Source: Pseudonocardia kujensis (lineage in GTDB: Bacteria > Actinomycetota > Actinomycetes > Mycobacteriales > Pseudonocardiaceae). Taken from it: a stretch of DNA of 58,406 nucleotides. Numbering within the stretch: position 1 is the stretch's first letter; each line of letters starts with the position of its first letter. The translations under genes were made by a program, and so were the position numbers. The DNA lies in assembly GCF_021283305.1 (NCBI RefSeq), contig NZ_JAJSOK010000047.1, forward strand, positions 1 through 58,406. The letters are read 5' to 3'. Below, piece by piece: positions 40,352 to 49,171 of the stretch. The notes below the pieces were generated by a model. It was not told the origin of the DNA. It saw nothing but the letters and a program-made list of their open reading frames with translations, and did not search any database.

Positions 40352-41805
40352 GCCTGCGGACGCGGTTCGCCCTCGCCTTCGCGCTGGTCGCGGCCGTCGT
40401 CGCCGGGCTGGTCGGTTTCCTCAGCTACCGCGCGGCGGCGGACCGCACCACCGACGAGATCGACCGTTCCCTGCGCGCGACCTCCGCGGCCGTCGCCGCG
40501 GGGCAGACGGAGGTGCTCGAGCCCGTCGTCGCGCCGCGCGGGCACGGACACGACGGCGGGCACGGTCCCGACGACGACCTCGACGGGGACCACGCGCACG
40601 ACGACGACCAGCCGTTGGTCGGCCAGATCGTGAGCCCCGCCGGGACCGTCCGGTTCCTCGGTGGTCGGCCGGAGACGCTGCCGGTGTCCGCGACCGACCG
40701 CACCCTGGCCGTGTCCCTGGTCGCGGGCGCGACGGCGAGCCGCGACGTCCACGTCGACGGCGAGGACTACCGCCTGCTGACGACCGCGCTCGGCGGCGGG
40801 CGGGGCGCGCTGCAGGTGGCGACCGACGCCGACGAGAGCGAACGCGTCCTGGCGGGGACCGCGAGCAGCATCCTCTGGGTCACCGCCGCCGTGGTGGTCG
40901 TGGCCGCGGCGGCGGGCTGGCTGCTCGCCCGGCGGATCACCCGGCGGTTGGTGCGGCTGACCGCGATCGCCGAGGAGGTCAGCGCGAGCGGGGTGGTCGA
41001 GCGCGAGGTCCCCGTCCGCGGGCAGGACGAGGTGGGCCGGCTGTCGGCCTCGTTCACCACGATGCTCGGCCGGCTCGCCGCGGCCCGCGAGGCCCAGGAC
41101 CGCCTGGTCCAGGACGCCGCGCACGAGCTGCGCACCCCGCTGACCAGCCTGCGGACCAACGCCCGGGTGCTCCGGCGGCTCGACGAGCTGTCCCCGGAGG
41201 CACGGGCCCGGCTGATCGACGACGTCGAGGGCGAGACCCGCGAGCTCAGCACGCTGGTCGAGGAGCTGGTCGAGCTCGCCCTGTCGCGGCAGGGGAACGA
41301 GGTCGACGAGCCCGTCGACCTGGGCGCCCTCGCCGAGCGGGCCGCCGAGCGGGTCCGGCGCCGAACCGGGCGGCGGATCGAGGTGCGGGTCGAGGACGGG
41401 ACGGTGCCGGTCCGCGGGCGACCGCGGGCACTGGACCGGGCCGTGACCAACCTCCTGGAGAACGCGGCGAAGTTCGACGAGGGCGGCGAGCGCCTCGAGG
41501 TGTGGGTGGGCGGGGGCCGGGTCACCGTGGCCGACCGCGGGCCGGGGATCGCGCCGCGGGACGCCGAGCGGGTGTTCGACCGCTTCTACCGCGCCGACGC
41601 GGCCCGCGGCCTGCCCGGCTCCGGGCTCGGGCTGGCGATCGTGCGCGACGTGGCGGAGAGGCACGACGGCGCGGTCTTCGCGGAGGCGCGCGAGGGCGGC
41701 GGGGCGTGCGTGGGCCTCACCGTGGGTGCGGGCCGGTTCTTACCCGGCTCCGAACCGGGCCACGTCGAGGACTCACCGGCGGCCCCCAGCATGGGCGGCA
41801 CCTGA
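40348..41805 (+). CDS. Sensor histidine kinase with His/Asp-rich periplasmic loop, MprB-like
   Basis: A 485-residue kinase. Helix 1 is at residues 6-28 and helix 2 near 173-193. The periplasmic sensor between them contains RGHGHDGGHGPDDDLDGDHA with HDDD right after, a run of 6 His and 9 Asp that looks like a metal-binding loop. Cytosolic parts are HAMP, the H-box QDAAHELRTPLTSLR, N-box VTNLLENAAKFDE and G-boxes ADRGPGIAP and GSGLGLAIVRDV. The C-terminal tail ends in EDSPAAPSMGGT. The signal could be a divalent metal (inference from the loop). Confidence 0.93.
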   Translation: MSLRTRFALAFALVAAVVAGLVGFLSYRAAADRTTDEIDRSLRATSAAVAAGQTEVLEPVVAPRGHGHDGGHGPDDDLDGDHAHDDDQPLVGQIVSPAGTVRFLGGRPETLPVSATDRTLAVSLVAGATASRDVHVDGEDYRLLTTALGGGRGALQVATDADESERVLAGTASSILWVTAAVVVVAAAAGWLLARRITRRLVRLTAIAEEVSASGVVEREVPVRGQDEVGRLSASFTTMLGRLAAAREAQDRLVQDAAHELRTPLTSLRTNARVLRRLDELSPEARARLIDDVEGETRELSTLVEELVELALSRQGNEVDEPVDLGALAERAAERVRRRTGRRIEVRVEDGTVPVRGRPRALDRAVTNLLENAAKFDEGGERLEVWVGGGRVTVADRGPGIAPRDAERVFDRFYRADAARGLPGSGLGLAIVRDVAERHDGAVFAEAREGGGACVGLTVGAGRFLPGSEPGHVEDSPAAPSMGGT

Positions 41806-41825
41806 ACGACGAACCCGGGAGCCCC

Positions 41826-42305
41826 ATGACCTCCCCCGCCGGTCCGGCCCCGGACCACTCCGAGGCGACCACCGCCGCCACGCCCACCTCCGCCACGCCC
41901 CCCGACGCCACGCCCCCCGACGCCGTCACGGCAGCCACCCCCGGAACCCGGGTGCGGGCCTCCGACGCCGAGCGCGAGCGGGTCGTCGTGCGGCTGCACC
42001 AGGCGGTCGGCGAGGGCCGGCTCGACCTCGCCGAGGCCGAGGAGCGGACCGCCGCCGCGTACGCCGCCCGGTTCCGCGACGAGCTCGACCCGCTGCTCGT
42101 CGACCTGCCCGGCGGGGCCGTCGGCGTCGAGCCGTGGTCGGCGATCTGGGAGTCCGTGGTCTGGCGCGGCCGCCGGGTCGTGTGGGGTCCCGAGGCCGGC
42201 CGCCCGACCGCCCGGCACTGCCGCGCCGCCGTCGCGCTACTGGCCGGCGCCGTGGCCTGGGTGCTGCTCTGCATGGTCGTCGGCGCTGCGGTGGTGGCCG
42301 CGTGA
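41826..42305 (+). CDS. DUF1707 (SHOCT-like) membrane protein
   Basis: A 159-residue protein. After a Thr/Pro-rich N-terminus with repeated ATPPD units, residues about 42-95 form the DUF1707 helical hairpin (VRASDAERERVVVRLHQAVG, EGRLDLAEAEERTAAAYAAR). A C-terminal transmembrane helix closes the protein (AAVALLAGAVAWVLLCMVVG). The function of the domain is unknown; it is common near two-component genes in actinobacteria. Its stop overlaps the next GTG. Confidence 0.87.
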   Translation: MTSPAGPAPDHSEATTAATPTSATPPDATPPDAVTAATPGTRVRASDAERERVVVRLHQAVGEGRLDLAEAEERTAAAYAARFRDELDPLLVDLPGGAVGVEPWSAIWESVVWRGRRVVWGPEAGRPTARHCRAAVALLAGAVAWVLLCMVVGAAVVAA

Positions 42306-42505
42306 ACGCCGCTCGGGTGGTCCGCCGGCCCGTGATCGTGCTGACCGCCGCCGTGCTCGGGCTGGGTGCGGCCGGCGGGCTCACCGGGATGGCGCTCGGC
42401 GGCATCGGTGCCGCGGTGTCGGACCGGGTGTCCGACTCGTCCGGCACGTCGCCCGGGCCCGTCCACTACTGGCACCACCACCACGACCAGTTCGACGACG
42501 ACTGA
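42302..42505 (+). CDS. 67-residue membrane protein with His/Asp-rich C-terminus
   Basis: It starts at GTG 42302, overlapping the DUF1707 stop. Residues 10-38 form a hydrophobic Gly/Ala-rich helix (VIVLTAAVLGLGAAGGLTGM) and the exposed C-terminus ends HYWHHHHDQFDDD. Such a tail should bind a transition metal. With the His/Asp-rich loop of the kinase two genes upstream, it supports a metal-related role for this group. No family is recognised. Confidence 0.7.
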   Translation: MNAARVVRRPVIVLTAAVLGLGAAGGLTGMALGGIGAAVSDRVSDSSGTSPGPVHYWHHHHDQFDDD

Positions 42506-42846
42506 TCCGCCGGCACCCGCCGCCCGCTCCCCCGCTCCCCCGGGCCCCGCTCCCCCCCCCCAGCGCCCCGAACAAGCGCACACGCTGCGCCCGAGGGCCG
42601 ACGGCCTGGCCGTCGTCGTGCTGGTCGCCGCGCGGCGCCGGTGGTCGCGTCGGGCCGAACGGCGCGCTGCGGAAGCCGGTTCCGGCGCGGACCCGGGGCG
42701 TCGCCCGCGCGGCCGGCTGGTGGCCGCCGCACTCGCCGGCCTCGACCGCGCCGAACGCGTGACAGGCGCCGGGGCCACGTCGAGCCGGCAGGCACGCCGG
42801 CCTCGCGCAGCCGCCCGGCGTAGGCAGACTCCCCTCGCCGTCGATC
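42506..42846. other. Intergenic region with no supported gene
   Basis: About 340 bases. It includes a run of 11 C near 42551-42561 inside a C-rich block, and Arg/Ala-rich open frames on both strands without family similarity. It may hold decayed coding sequence, but I cannot identify any. The promoter of the DUF6092 gene should be at the right end. Confidence 0.4.
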
Positions 42847-43239
42847 ATGCACCACCCTCCCCGTAACCCCCCGGCCCCGCCGAGCGAGCCCCGGCCCGTG
42901 GAGATCAGCAGTGGGCCGGCCCCCGGGAGTCCATCCGTGCTCGACGAGGACCAGGCGCTGGAGCTGCTCGCCTACCTCGTCACCGCCGCCCGCACGCAGG
43001 TCGACGAGGCCGCGGAGTACGGGCCGCTGCGCCTGCTCACCGCCGCCCGGCGGCTGGGCGCGGCGATCGCGCCGAAGGCGTCGACCGCGACCGCGGAGTT
43101 CGTGGCCGGACCGCTGTCCGCCGTGCCGGAGCTGGCGGTGCCGCGCGACGGCCGGGCGGAGTACACCGCCGCGCTCGACGAGCTGTGCCGGGCCCTCGCC
43201 GGCCACCTCGCCGGCCACTTCACCCGGGACACCTCGTGA
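42847..43239 (+). CDS. DUF6092 protein
   Basis: A 130-residue helical protein with EDQALELLAYLVTAARTQVD, then EAAEYGPLRLLTAARRLGAA and a Leu-rich end. This matches DUF6092, a family that often precedes a nitroreductase gene in actinobacteria, exactly as here. The N-terminal 35 residues are Pro/Ser-rich and may be disordered, or the start may be internal. The stop overlaps the nitroreductase GTG by 4 bases. Confidence 0.75.
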   Translation: MHHPPRNPPAPPSEPRPVEISSGPAPGSPSVLDEDQALELLAYLVTAARTQVDEAAEYGPLRLLTAARRLGAAIAPKASTATAEFVAGPLSAVPELAVPRDGRAEYTAALDELCRALAGHLAGHFTRDTS

Positions 43240-43777
43240 CCGGCACGCCGCAGGGCAGGGCCGTGCTCGACGCGATCCGCAGCCGGCGTGTGGTGCGGGC
43301 CCTGACCGACGAGCCGGTCGCGCGCGAGGACCTGGAGGCCGTGCTCGACGCCGGGCGCTGGGCCCCGACGGCCGGCAACCGGCACCTGCAGCGCTTCGTC
43401 GCCACGGAGGACCCGGCCACGCTGCGCGTGTTGCGGATGGTCTCGCCCGGCATGCTGCAGCGCCCGACGGCCGCGATCACGATCTGCACCGACCGCCCGG
43501 GGCCGCCGCCTTCGGCTTCCCGCCCGATGCCACGGGCCTGCACGTCGACGTCGGTACGGCCGCGGCCACGCTGCTGCTCGCGGCGCACGCGCTCGGCCTC
43601 GGCGCCGGGCCCGTCACGTCGTTCAGCCGGGCCGCGGTCGGCGTGGTACTGCGGCTGCCGGCGGGCTGGGTGCCGGAGATGATCGTGTGCCTCGGGCACC
43701 CCGCAGCCGTCGGTCCGGCGCCGATGCGCGCCCGCCCGCGCCTGACCTGGCAGGACCTGACGACCTGGGTGCCCTGA
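43236..43777 (+). pseudogene. Nitroreductase-family protein, frameshifted
   Basis: From GTG 43236 the frame gives a nitroreductase start (LDAIRSRRVVRALTDEPVAR, LDAGRWAPTAGNRHLQRFV, ITICTDRPG). Around 43495-43510 the matching sequence moves to the frame one base back (AAAFGFPPDATGLHVDVGTA, then AATLLLAAHALGLGAGPVTS), ending at 43777. One base appears to be missing, most simply a G or C in CCCGGGGCCGCCGCC. With the base restored the protein would be about 180 residues and use FMN. Either the gene is inactive or this is a sequencing error. Confidence 0.8.
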
Positions 43778-43807
43778 CCCCTCGCGCGGCGGCCCCGGGG
43801 CATAAGG

Positions 43808-43819
43808 TTGAGCCCTCAA
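43808..43819. promoter_or_regulatory. TTGAG-CC-CTCAA palindrome upstream of the LLM oxidoreductase
   Basis: TTGAG (43808-43812) and CTCAA (43815-43819) are perfect inverted repeats with a 2-base spacer, 41 bases before the ATG. It has the size and A/T ends of a MarR- or HxlR-type site. No matching regulator is adjacent. Confidence 0.4.
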
Positions 43820-43859
43820 TCGTTGGCGGTACCGTCGACGACGAGATGGGGAGGGCCGC

Positions 43860-44924
43860 ATGGACAGGGTGGAACTGGGGCTGGACACGTTCGGCGACGT
43901 GACGGTCGACGGGCAGGGTGACCGCACGCCCTACGCCCAGGTGATCCGGGACGTCGTCGAGCAGGCCGTGCTCGCCGACCAGGTCGGGGTCGACGCGTTC
44001 GGCGTGGGCGAGCACCACCGCGACGACTACGCGATCTCCGCGCCGGAGGTCGTGCTCGCCGCGATCGCCGGCCGCACCGAGCGGATCAAGCTCGGCACCG
44101 CCGTGACCGTCCTCAGTTCGGACGACCCGGTGCGGGTCTACGAGCGCTTCGCCACCCTCGACGCCGTGTCGGACGGCCGCGCGGAGATCACGCTCGGGCG
44201 CGGCTCCTTCACCGAGTCCTTCCCGTTGTTCGGCTACGACCTCGCCGACTACGAGACCCTCTTCGAGGAGAAGCTGGACCTCATGGCCCACCTGCTCGAC
44301 GAGGGCCCGGTGACCTGGGAGGGCACGGTCCGCGCCGCGCTGCGCGACCAGCAGGTGTACCCGAAGACCGAGTCCGGCCGGATCACGGCGTGGGTCGGCG
44401 TGGGCGGCAGCCCGCAGTCCGTGGTGCGCGCGGCGAGCCACGGTTTCCCGCTGGTCCTCGCGGTGATCGGCGGCGACCCGGCGCGCTTCGCGCCGTACGC
44501 CGAGCTGTACCGCCGCAGCCTGGAGCAGCTCGGCCGCGACCCGCTGCCGATCGCGGTGCACGCGCCCGGCTTCGTCGCCGAGACCGACCAGGACGCCGTC
44601 GACACGCTCTTCCCGCACGCGAAGATCGCGCTCGACCGGATCGGCCGCGAGCGCGGCTGGCCGCCGCTGACCCGCGCCCGGTTCGAGGCCGACGTCCGGG
44701 AGGGCGCCCAGCACGTCGGGTCGCCGGAGACCGTGGCCCGCAAGATCGCCCGCACGGTCCGCGCGCTGGGCCTGCAGCGCTTCGACCTCAAGTACACGAC
44801 CGGCACGCTGCCGCACGCCGAGCTCATGAAGTCGATCGAGCTGTACGGCACGGTCGTCGCACCGCGCGTGCGCGAGCTGCTCGCCGCGGAGCAGGACGAG
44901 CAGCCCGACGGCATCGCGGTCTGA
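43860..44924 (+). CDS. LLM-class flavin-dependent oxidoreductase (luciferase-like)
   Basis: A 354-residue TIM-barrel protein with MDRVELGLDTFGD at the start, then GVDAFGVGEHHRDDYAISAP, IKLGTAVTVLSSDDPVRVYE and SDGRAEITLGRGSFTESFPL, all typical of bacterial luciferase-like monooxygenases. The C-terminal half has WVGVGGSPQSVVRAASHG. It uses reduced FMN or F420; the substrate is unknown. GGGAGGGCCGC precedes the ATG. A candidate operator lies upstream. Confidence 0.9.
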   Translation: MDRVELGLDTFGDVTVDGQGDRTPYAQVIRDVVEQAVLADQVGVDAFGVGEHHRDDYAISAPEVVLAAIAGRTERIKLGTAVTVLSSDDPVRVYERFATLDAVSDGRAEITLGRGSFTESFPLFGYDLADYETLFEEKLDLMAHLLDEGPVTWEGTVRAALRDQQVYPKTESGRITAWVGVGGSPQSVVRAASHGFPLVLAVIGGDPARFAPYAELYRRSLEQLGRDPLPIAVHAPGFVAETDQDAVDTLFPHAKIALDRIGRERGWPPLTRARFEADVREGAQHVGSPETVARKIARTVRALGLQRFDLKYTTGTLPHAELMKSIELYGTVVAPRVRELLAAEQDEQPDGIAV

Positions 44925-45052
44925 CCACCGGCCGCGTCACCGGAGCGGTCACCGGAAGACGGTGATTCCCGCTGGTCCCCCGCCTGCCCGCCCTGCTCGG
45001 CGCGACGTCGGCCCACACGGCCCGGGTCGTCACGGCCACCCTGCGACGCAGG

Positions 45053-46207
45053 GTGATCAGGGCGGCCACGGGGCGTCAACCCTCCGCCGGAAGGGATGAC
45101 CGCGGGCCGATCACCTGGTCTGCTCGGCACGTGCCGGTGCTGCGCGAGGTCCACCCGTGGAGCGCCGTGCGGGCCGCACTGCCCCGCGAGGGCCCGTCGA
45201 TCGTGCGGATCGTGGTCGCCGCGGCGGTGAGCTGGCAGGTCTGCGTGTGGCTCGGCGCCACCCAGCCCCCGGTCTACGCCGTGATCGTGCCACTGGTGGC
45301 CATCCGGGACGCGCCGGGCTCCGCCCTCAACGTGTCGCTGGCCCGGCTGGTGGGCGTGGTCGCCGGGCTCGCCGTGGGCATCGGGGTGCTGGCCTGGCTG
45401 CAGCCCTCGGCGCTCACGGTGGCACTGGTCCTCGCCGCGGCCCTGCTGATCGGGATGGTGCTGCGCATCGGCGACACGCTGAACACGCAGGTCGCGGTGT
45501 CCGCCCTGCTCGTCTTCGCCAACGCGGACCCCGCGTCGTACGCCGTGGCGCGGCTCTGGGAGACGGCGGTCGGCGCGGTGGTGACCGTCGTCCTCTCGCC
45601 GCTGCTGCTGCCGACGAACCCGGCGCGCTCCTTCGTCGCCGCGCTCCACGAGGTGGCCGACGGCGCGGCCGCGGACCTGCTCCTGGCCGCGGACCTGCCG
45701 ACCGATCCGGCGGACCCGGCCCGCGAGGACCTGGCGGCCCGGCTGACCGCCCGGACCCACCGCCGCGACGACGCCGCCCGCAGGCTCCCCGACCAGCTCG
45801 CCACCGCCCGCCGCGCGGTCCGCCTGCACCCGCTCTGGCGCCGGCGCCACACCGCCGAGCTGGCCGCGCTGGTGGAGCCGGCAGCCGCCGCGCCGGAGGT
45901 CACCATGCTGGTGCGCGCCCACGTCGCCGACGTCGTCGAGCTCGGCCGGCGCCCGGACACCTGCGCATGGTGGGCCGCCACGGCCCCGCGGACGAGGGCG
46001 GTCGTGACGCCGCTCGCCGACGCGGTCGCTGCCGGTCTGCGGGGCACCCCGGACCGCGAGGCGCTCGCGCAGGCCGCGGAGGCCGTCGCGGCGCACTCGG
46101 CGGCGGACCACTCGGCGCTGGGCGGCCTGGTCAGGCGCCCGCTGCGCCGCACGGTCCGGCTGCTCGAGGAGCTGGCCGGACGTGACGGGCCGGGCAGCGC
46201 GGGATGA
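45053..46207 (+). CDS. FUSC/aromatic acid exporter-family membrane protein
   Basis: A 384-residue protein with six or seven hydrophobic helices in the first half (SIVRIVVAAAVSWQVCVWLG, VYAVIVPLVAIRD, LVGVVAGLAVGIGVLAWLQP and later) and a cytosolic helical half rich in Arg and Ala. It resembles ArAE/FUSC-type transporters. The start is uncertain: GTG 45053 is the first usable start after an in-frame stop, while GTG 45131 would remove 26 polar residues. It has no obvious partner. Confidence 0.78.
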   Translation: MIRAATGRQPSAGRDDRGPITWSARHVPVLREVHPWSAVRAALPREGPSIVRIVVAAAVSWQVCVWLGATQPPVYAVIVPLVAIRDAPGSALNVSLARLVGVVAGLAVGIGVLAWLQPSALTVALVLAAALLIGMVLRIGDTLNTQVAVSALLVFANADPASYAVARLWETAVGAVVTVVLSPLLLPTNPARSFVAALHEVADGAAADLLLAADLPTDPADPAREDLAARLTARTHRRDDAARRLPDQLATARRAVRLHPLWRRRHTAELAALVEPAAAAPEVTMLVRAHVADVVELGRRPDTCAWWAATAPRTRAVVTPLADAVAAGLRGTPDREALAQAAEAVAAHSAADHSALGGLVRRPLRRTVRLLEELAGRDGPGSAG

Positions 46208-46298
46208 CGCCGGCACTCCTCCGGCGCCATCCCCGCCGAGACCCTCCTGCCCCCGGGCCCGTGGTCCGCACCCCGGGATCGCCGAGCGAGGAGGGACG

Positions 46299-46429
46299 GC
46301 CGACGCCCTCGCCGCGCACCCGCACCTCACCGGGAAGCCCGGCGTCGCCCGTCGCGGCTCGTGGTGCTGGGCGAGAGCATCGGCGCGGCCGTCGCGACGC
46401 GGCTCGCGCAGGGGCGGCCGGTCCTGGCG
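46299..46429 (+). pseudogene. Remnant of an alpha/beta-hydrolase gene
   Basis: Frame 1 from 46299 reads ADALAAHPHLTGKPGVAR, and near 46350 a second frame continues RLVVLGESIGAAVATRLAQG. Read together across a frameshift they match the helix and nucleophile elbow (G-E-S-I-G) of an alpha/beta hydrolase. The rest of the gene is missing; the stop of DUF3040 on the other strand lies at its right edge. This is a short match and remains tentative. Confidence 0.4.
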
Positions 46430-46747
46430 TCATCGGCCGCGGCAGACGACCCAGACGAAGGCCAGCACCATGCACAGGAACGCGGCACCGACCCCGAGCG
46501 CCAGCACCGGACCGCCCGCGAACGCGGCCTCCGCGGTCAGCCCGCAGAGGATCAGCAGGCCGACCACCGCCGCCACCCGGTCCGCCCGGTGCATCGCGGC
46601 ACGCTCGGGGTTCGCGGGCTCGGGGTTCCGGGCGGGCGCGGGGTCCCGGACGGGACGGGCGCCCCCCGTCAGGCTCTCCTCGAGGCGGGCGAGGATCCGC
46701 CGCTCCCCCGAGGTCAGCGGCCGGACGCCCCGGTCGTCGAGGGTCAT
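46430..46747 (-). CDS. DUF3040 membrane protein
   Basis: A 105-residue protein starting MTLDDRGVRPLTSGERRILA followed by LEESL, the DUF3040 hallmark, and two transmembrane helices (AAVVGLLILCGLTAEAAF and LALGVGAAFLCMVLAFVW). The function is unknown. It lies downstream of ctaD on the same strand, separated by a terminator-like hairpin. Confidence 0.85.
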   Translation of the reverse strand: MTLDDRGVRPLTSGERRILARLEESLTGGARPVRDPAPARNPEPANPERAAMHRADRVAAVVGLLILCGLTAEAAFAGGPVLALGVGAAFLCMVLAFVWVVCRGR

Positions 46748-46777
46748 CGTCGCCTCCCCGACACTGCGTGGATGGGT

Positions 46778-46799
46778 CGGCCCCGCGTGGCCGGGGCCG
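46778..46799 (-). terminator. Hairpin downstream of ctaD
   Basis: CGGCCCCG (46778-46785) pairs perfectly with CGGGGCCG (46792-46799) around a 6-base loop, 7 bases beyond the ctaD stop on the minus strand. No T-tract follows. Confidence 0.55.
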
Positions 46800-46805
46800 T
46801 GGTGG

Positions 46806-48560
46806 TCAGCGGGAGCGTGGGTCCTCGTCCGGCTGCTGCTCGCGCCCCACGGACTGCGCGACGTGCTCCGAGGGCGCCGCGTGGCCCCCGCTGTGCGCCT
46901 CGGCCCGGGCTCGCTCCACCAGGTGCGGGTAGTGCAGCTCGAACGCCGGGCGCTCGGAGCGGATCCGGGGCAGCTCGGTGAAGTTGTGCCGCGGCGGCGG
47001 GCAGGAGGTGGCCCACTCCAGCGAGTTGCCGTGACCCCACGGGTCGTCGACGGTCACGACCCGGCCGTAGCGGTAGCTGTGGAAGACGTTCCAGATGAAG
47101 GGCAGCACCGAGAAGCCGAGCACGAACGCGCCGATCGACGAGATCATGTTGAGCGTGGTGAAGCCGTCGCTCGGCAGGTAGTCGACGTAGCGGCGCGGCA
47201 TGCCCTCGTTGCCCAGCCAGTGCTGCACCAGGAACGTGGTGTGGAAGCCGATGAAGGTGAGCCAGAAGTGGAACTTGCCCAGCGTCTCGTCGAGCATCCG
47301 GCCGGTCATCTTCGGGAACCAGAAGTAGATCCCGCCGTAGGTCGCGAACACGATCGTCCCGAACAGCACGTAGTGGAAGTGCGCCACCACGAAGTACGTG
47401 TCCGAGACCATGAAGTCGATCGGCGGCGAGGCCAGCAGCACACCCGTGACCCCGCCGAAGAGGAAGGTGAACAGGAAGCCCAGGGCGAACAGCATCGGCG
47501 TCTCGAAGGTCAGCTTGCCCCGCCACATGGTGCCGATCCAGTTGACGAACTTGATGCCCGTCGGGATCGCGATCAGCAACGTCGTGAAGGAGAAGAAGGC
47601 CAGCAGCACCGCACCCGTCGCATACATGTGGTGCGCCCACACCGCTGCCGACAGGAACCCGATGGCGATCGTGGCGAACACCAGCGTCTTGTAGCCGAAG
47701 ATCGGCTTGCGGCTGAACACGGGGAAGATCTCCGTGACGATGCCGAAGAACGGCAGCGCCACGATGTAGACCTCGGGATGGCCGAAGAACCAGAACAGGT
47801 GCTGCCAGAGAATGGCGCCGCCGTTGGCCGGGTCGAACACGTGCGCGCCCAGGTGCCGGTCCATCAGCAGCCCGAACAGCGCCGAGGTGAGGATCGGGAA
47901 GGCGATCAGCACCAGCAGTGCCGTCACGAAGATGTTCCACGTGAAGATCGGCATCCGGAACATCGTCATCCCGGGCGCCCGCAGGCAGATGATCGTGGTG
48001 ATGAAGTTGACGCCGCCCAGGATGGTCCCGAGGCCGGCCACGATCAGGCCCCCGATCCACAGGTCGCCGCCGGCCCCCGGCGAGTGGATGGCGTCGGAGA
48101 GCGGGGTGTAGGCGAACCAGCCGAAGTCCGCCGCGCCGCCCGGGGTGAGGAACCCGGACAGCACGATCAGCCCGCCGAACAGGAACAGCCAGTAGGAGAA
48201 GGCGTTCAGTCGCGGGAAGGCGACGTCCGGGGCGCCGATCTGCAGCGGGACGATGTAGTTCGCGAAACCGAACAGGATCGGCGTCGCGTAGAGCAGCAGC
48301 ATGATCGTGCCGTGCATGGTGAACAGCTGGTTGTACTGCTCCCCCGACAGGAACTGCTGCCCGGGCCGGGCCAGCTCCGCGCGGATCAGCAGCGCCATCG
48401 CGCCACCCGCCATGAAGAAGCCGAACGACGTGACCAGGTACAGGATCGCGATGTCCTTGGGGTCCGTCGTCTTGAGCATCTTGAGGAACGTCGACCCCTT
48501 GCCCGTACGGCGCGCGGGATAGGGCCGGGTCTCGATCGGGCGCGGCGCAACTGCGGTCAT
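46806..48560 (-). CDS. ctaD: Cytochrome c oxidase subunit I (aa3 type)
   Basis: A 584-residue, twelve-helix haem-copper oxidase subunit. Haem and Cu ligands are visible: the low-spin haem His in LFTMHGTIMLLLY, the His-Tyr site in WFFGHPEVYIVALP, the His pair in AAVWAHHMYATG and the two His of AHFHYVLFG. It reduces O2 to water at the end of the respiratory chain and pumps protons. It can therefore also serve as acceptor for electrons from the H2-scavenging hydrogenase. ATG 48560 has GAGGGGGAG upstream. No other ctaC/E genes are adjacent, as is usual for mycobacterial-type genomes. Confidence 0.97.
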   Translation of the reverse strand: MTAVAPRPIETRPYPARRTGKGSTFLKMLKTTDPKDIAILYLVTSFGFFMAGGAMALLIRAELARPGQQFLSGEQYNQLFTMHGTIMLLLYATPILFGFANYIVPLQIGAPDVAFPRLNAFSYWLFLFGGLIVLSGFLTPGGAADFGWFAYTPLSDAIHSPGAGGDLWIGGLIVAGLGTILGGVNFITTIICLRAPGMTMFRMPIFTWNIFVTALLVLIAFPILTSALFGLLMDRHLGAHVFDPANGGAILWQHLFWFFGHPEVYIVALPFFGIVTEIFPVFSRKPIFGYKTLVFATIAIGFLSAAVWAHHMYATGAVLLAFFSFTTLLIAIPTGIKFVNWIGTMWRGKLTFETPMLFALGFLFTFLFGGVTGVLLASPPIDFMVSDTYFVVAHFHYVLFGTIVFATYGGIYFWFPKMTGRMLDETLGKFHFWLTFIGFHTTFLVQHWLGNEGMPRRYVDYLPSDGFTTLNMISSIGAFVLGFSVLPFIWNVFHSYRYGRVVTVDDPWGHGNSLEWATSCPPPRHNFTELPRIRSERPAFELHYPHLVERARAEAHSGGHAAPSEHVAQSVGREQQPDEDPRSR

Positions 48561-48697
48561 CGCTCCCCCTCGGCGGCGGTGCCGGTTTCGGTGGGAGGTC
48601 AACGTACTGCTGTCCGGACCTGCGCGGGTAGGGCCGATCGGCGTGGGACCCGCCGAAACCCCTTCCGTCAGGAGATCGACTGATTACCTTGTTGCAG

Positions 48698-49171
48698 ATG
48701 ACTGAGGTCGACACCCCCACGTTGCACGCCTGGGCCGGCGGCGACGCCGCCTTCCGCGCGCTGATCGACGCCTTCTACGACCGCGTCGAGCGCGACGACC
48801 TGCTCGCGCCCCTCTTCCCCGGCGGGGTCACGGAACCGCACCGCGCCCACGTCACCACGTGGTGGATCGAGGTGTTCGGGGGCGAGCCGCGCTACACCCG
48901 CGACCACGGCGGGTACGAGGCCATGCTGGCGCACCACCGCGACCTCGGCATCACGCCCGAGCAGCGCTTCCGCTTCGCCTCGCTGATGAGCCTCGCCGCC
49001 GACGACGCCGGCCTCCCGGACGACCCCGAGTTCCGGGCCGCCTTCGTCGGCTACGTGGAGTGGGGCACGCGCCTGGCCCTGCACAACTCCCGACCCGGTG
49101 CCGGCGACGTCGTCGCCCACGCCCCCGTGCCCCGGTGGGGGTGGGGGGTGGCACCGCCGTACCGGCCCTGA
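48698..49171 (+). CDS. Truncated haemoglobin, group II (trHbO-like)
   Basis: A 158-residue globin. The helix with ALIDAFYDRVERDDLLAPLF is the family signature; the proximal His lies in EAMLAHHRDLGIT and the group II Trp in GYVEWGTRLAL. Such globins bind O2 or NO and protect respiration. The start is uncertain: ATG 48698, with TTG 48689 as an alternative that better fits the GGAG site at about 48670. It diverges from ctaD, and sharing a control region with an oxidase fits a role near respiration. Confidence 0.88.
   Translation: MTEVDTPTLHAWAGGDAAFRALIDAFYDRVERDDLLAPLFPGGVTEPHRAHVTTWWIEVFGGEPRYTRDHGGYEAMLAHHRDLGITPEQRFRFASLMSLAADDAGLPDDPEFRAAFVGYVEWGTRLALHNSRPGAGDVVAHAPVPRWGWGVAPPYRP

Noticed and set aside
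42540..42565. C-homopolymer considered as a phase-variation tract
   Set aside because: It lies outside any supported reading frame or recognisable promoter spacing.
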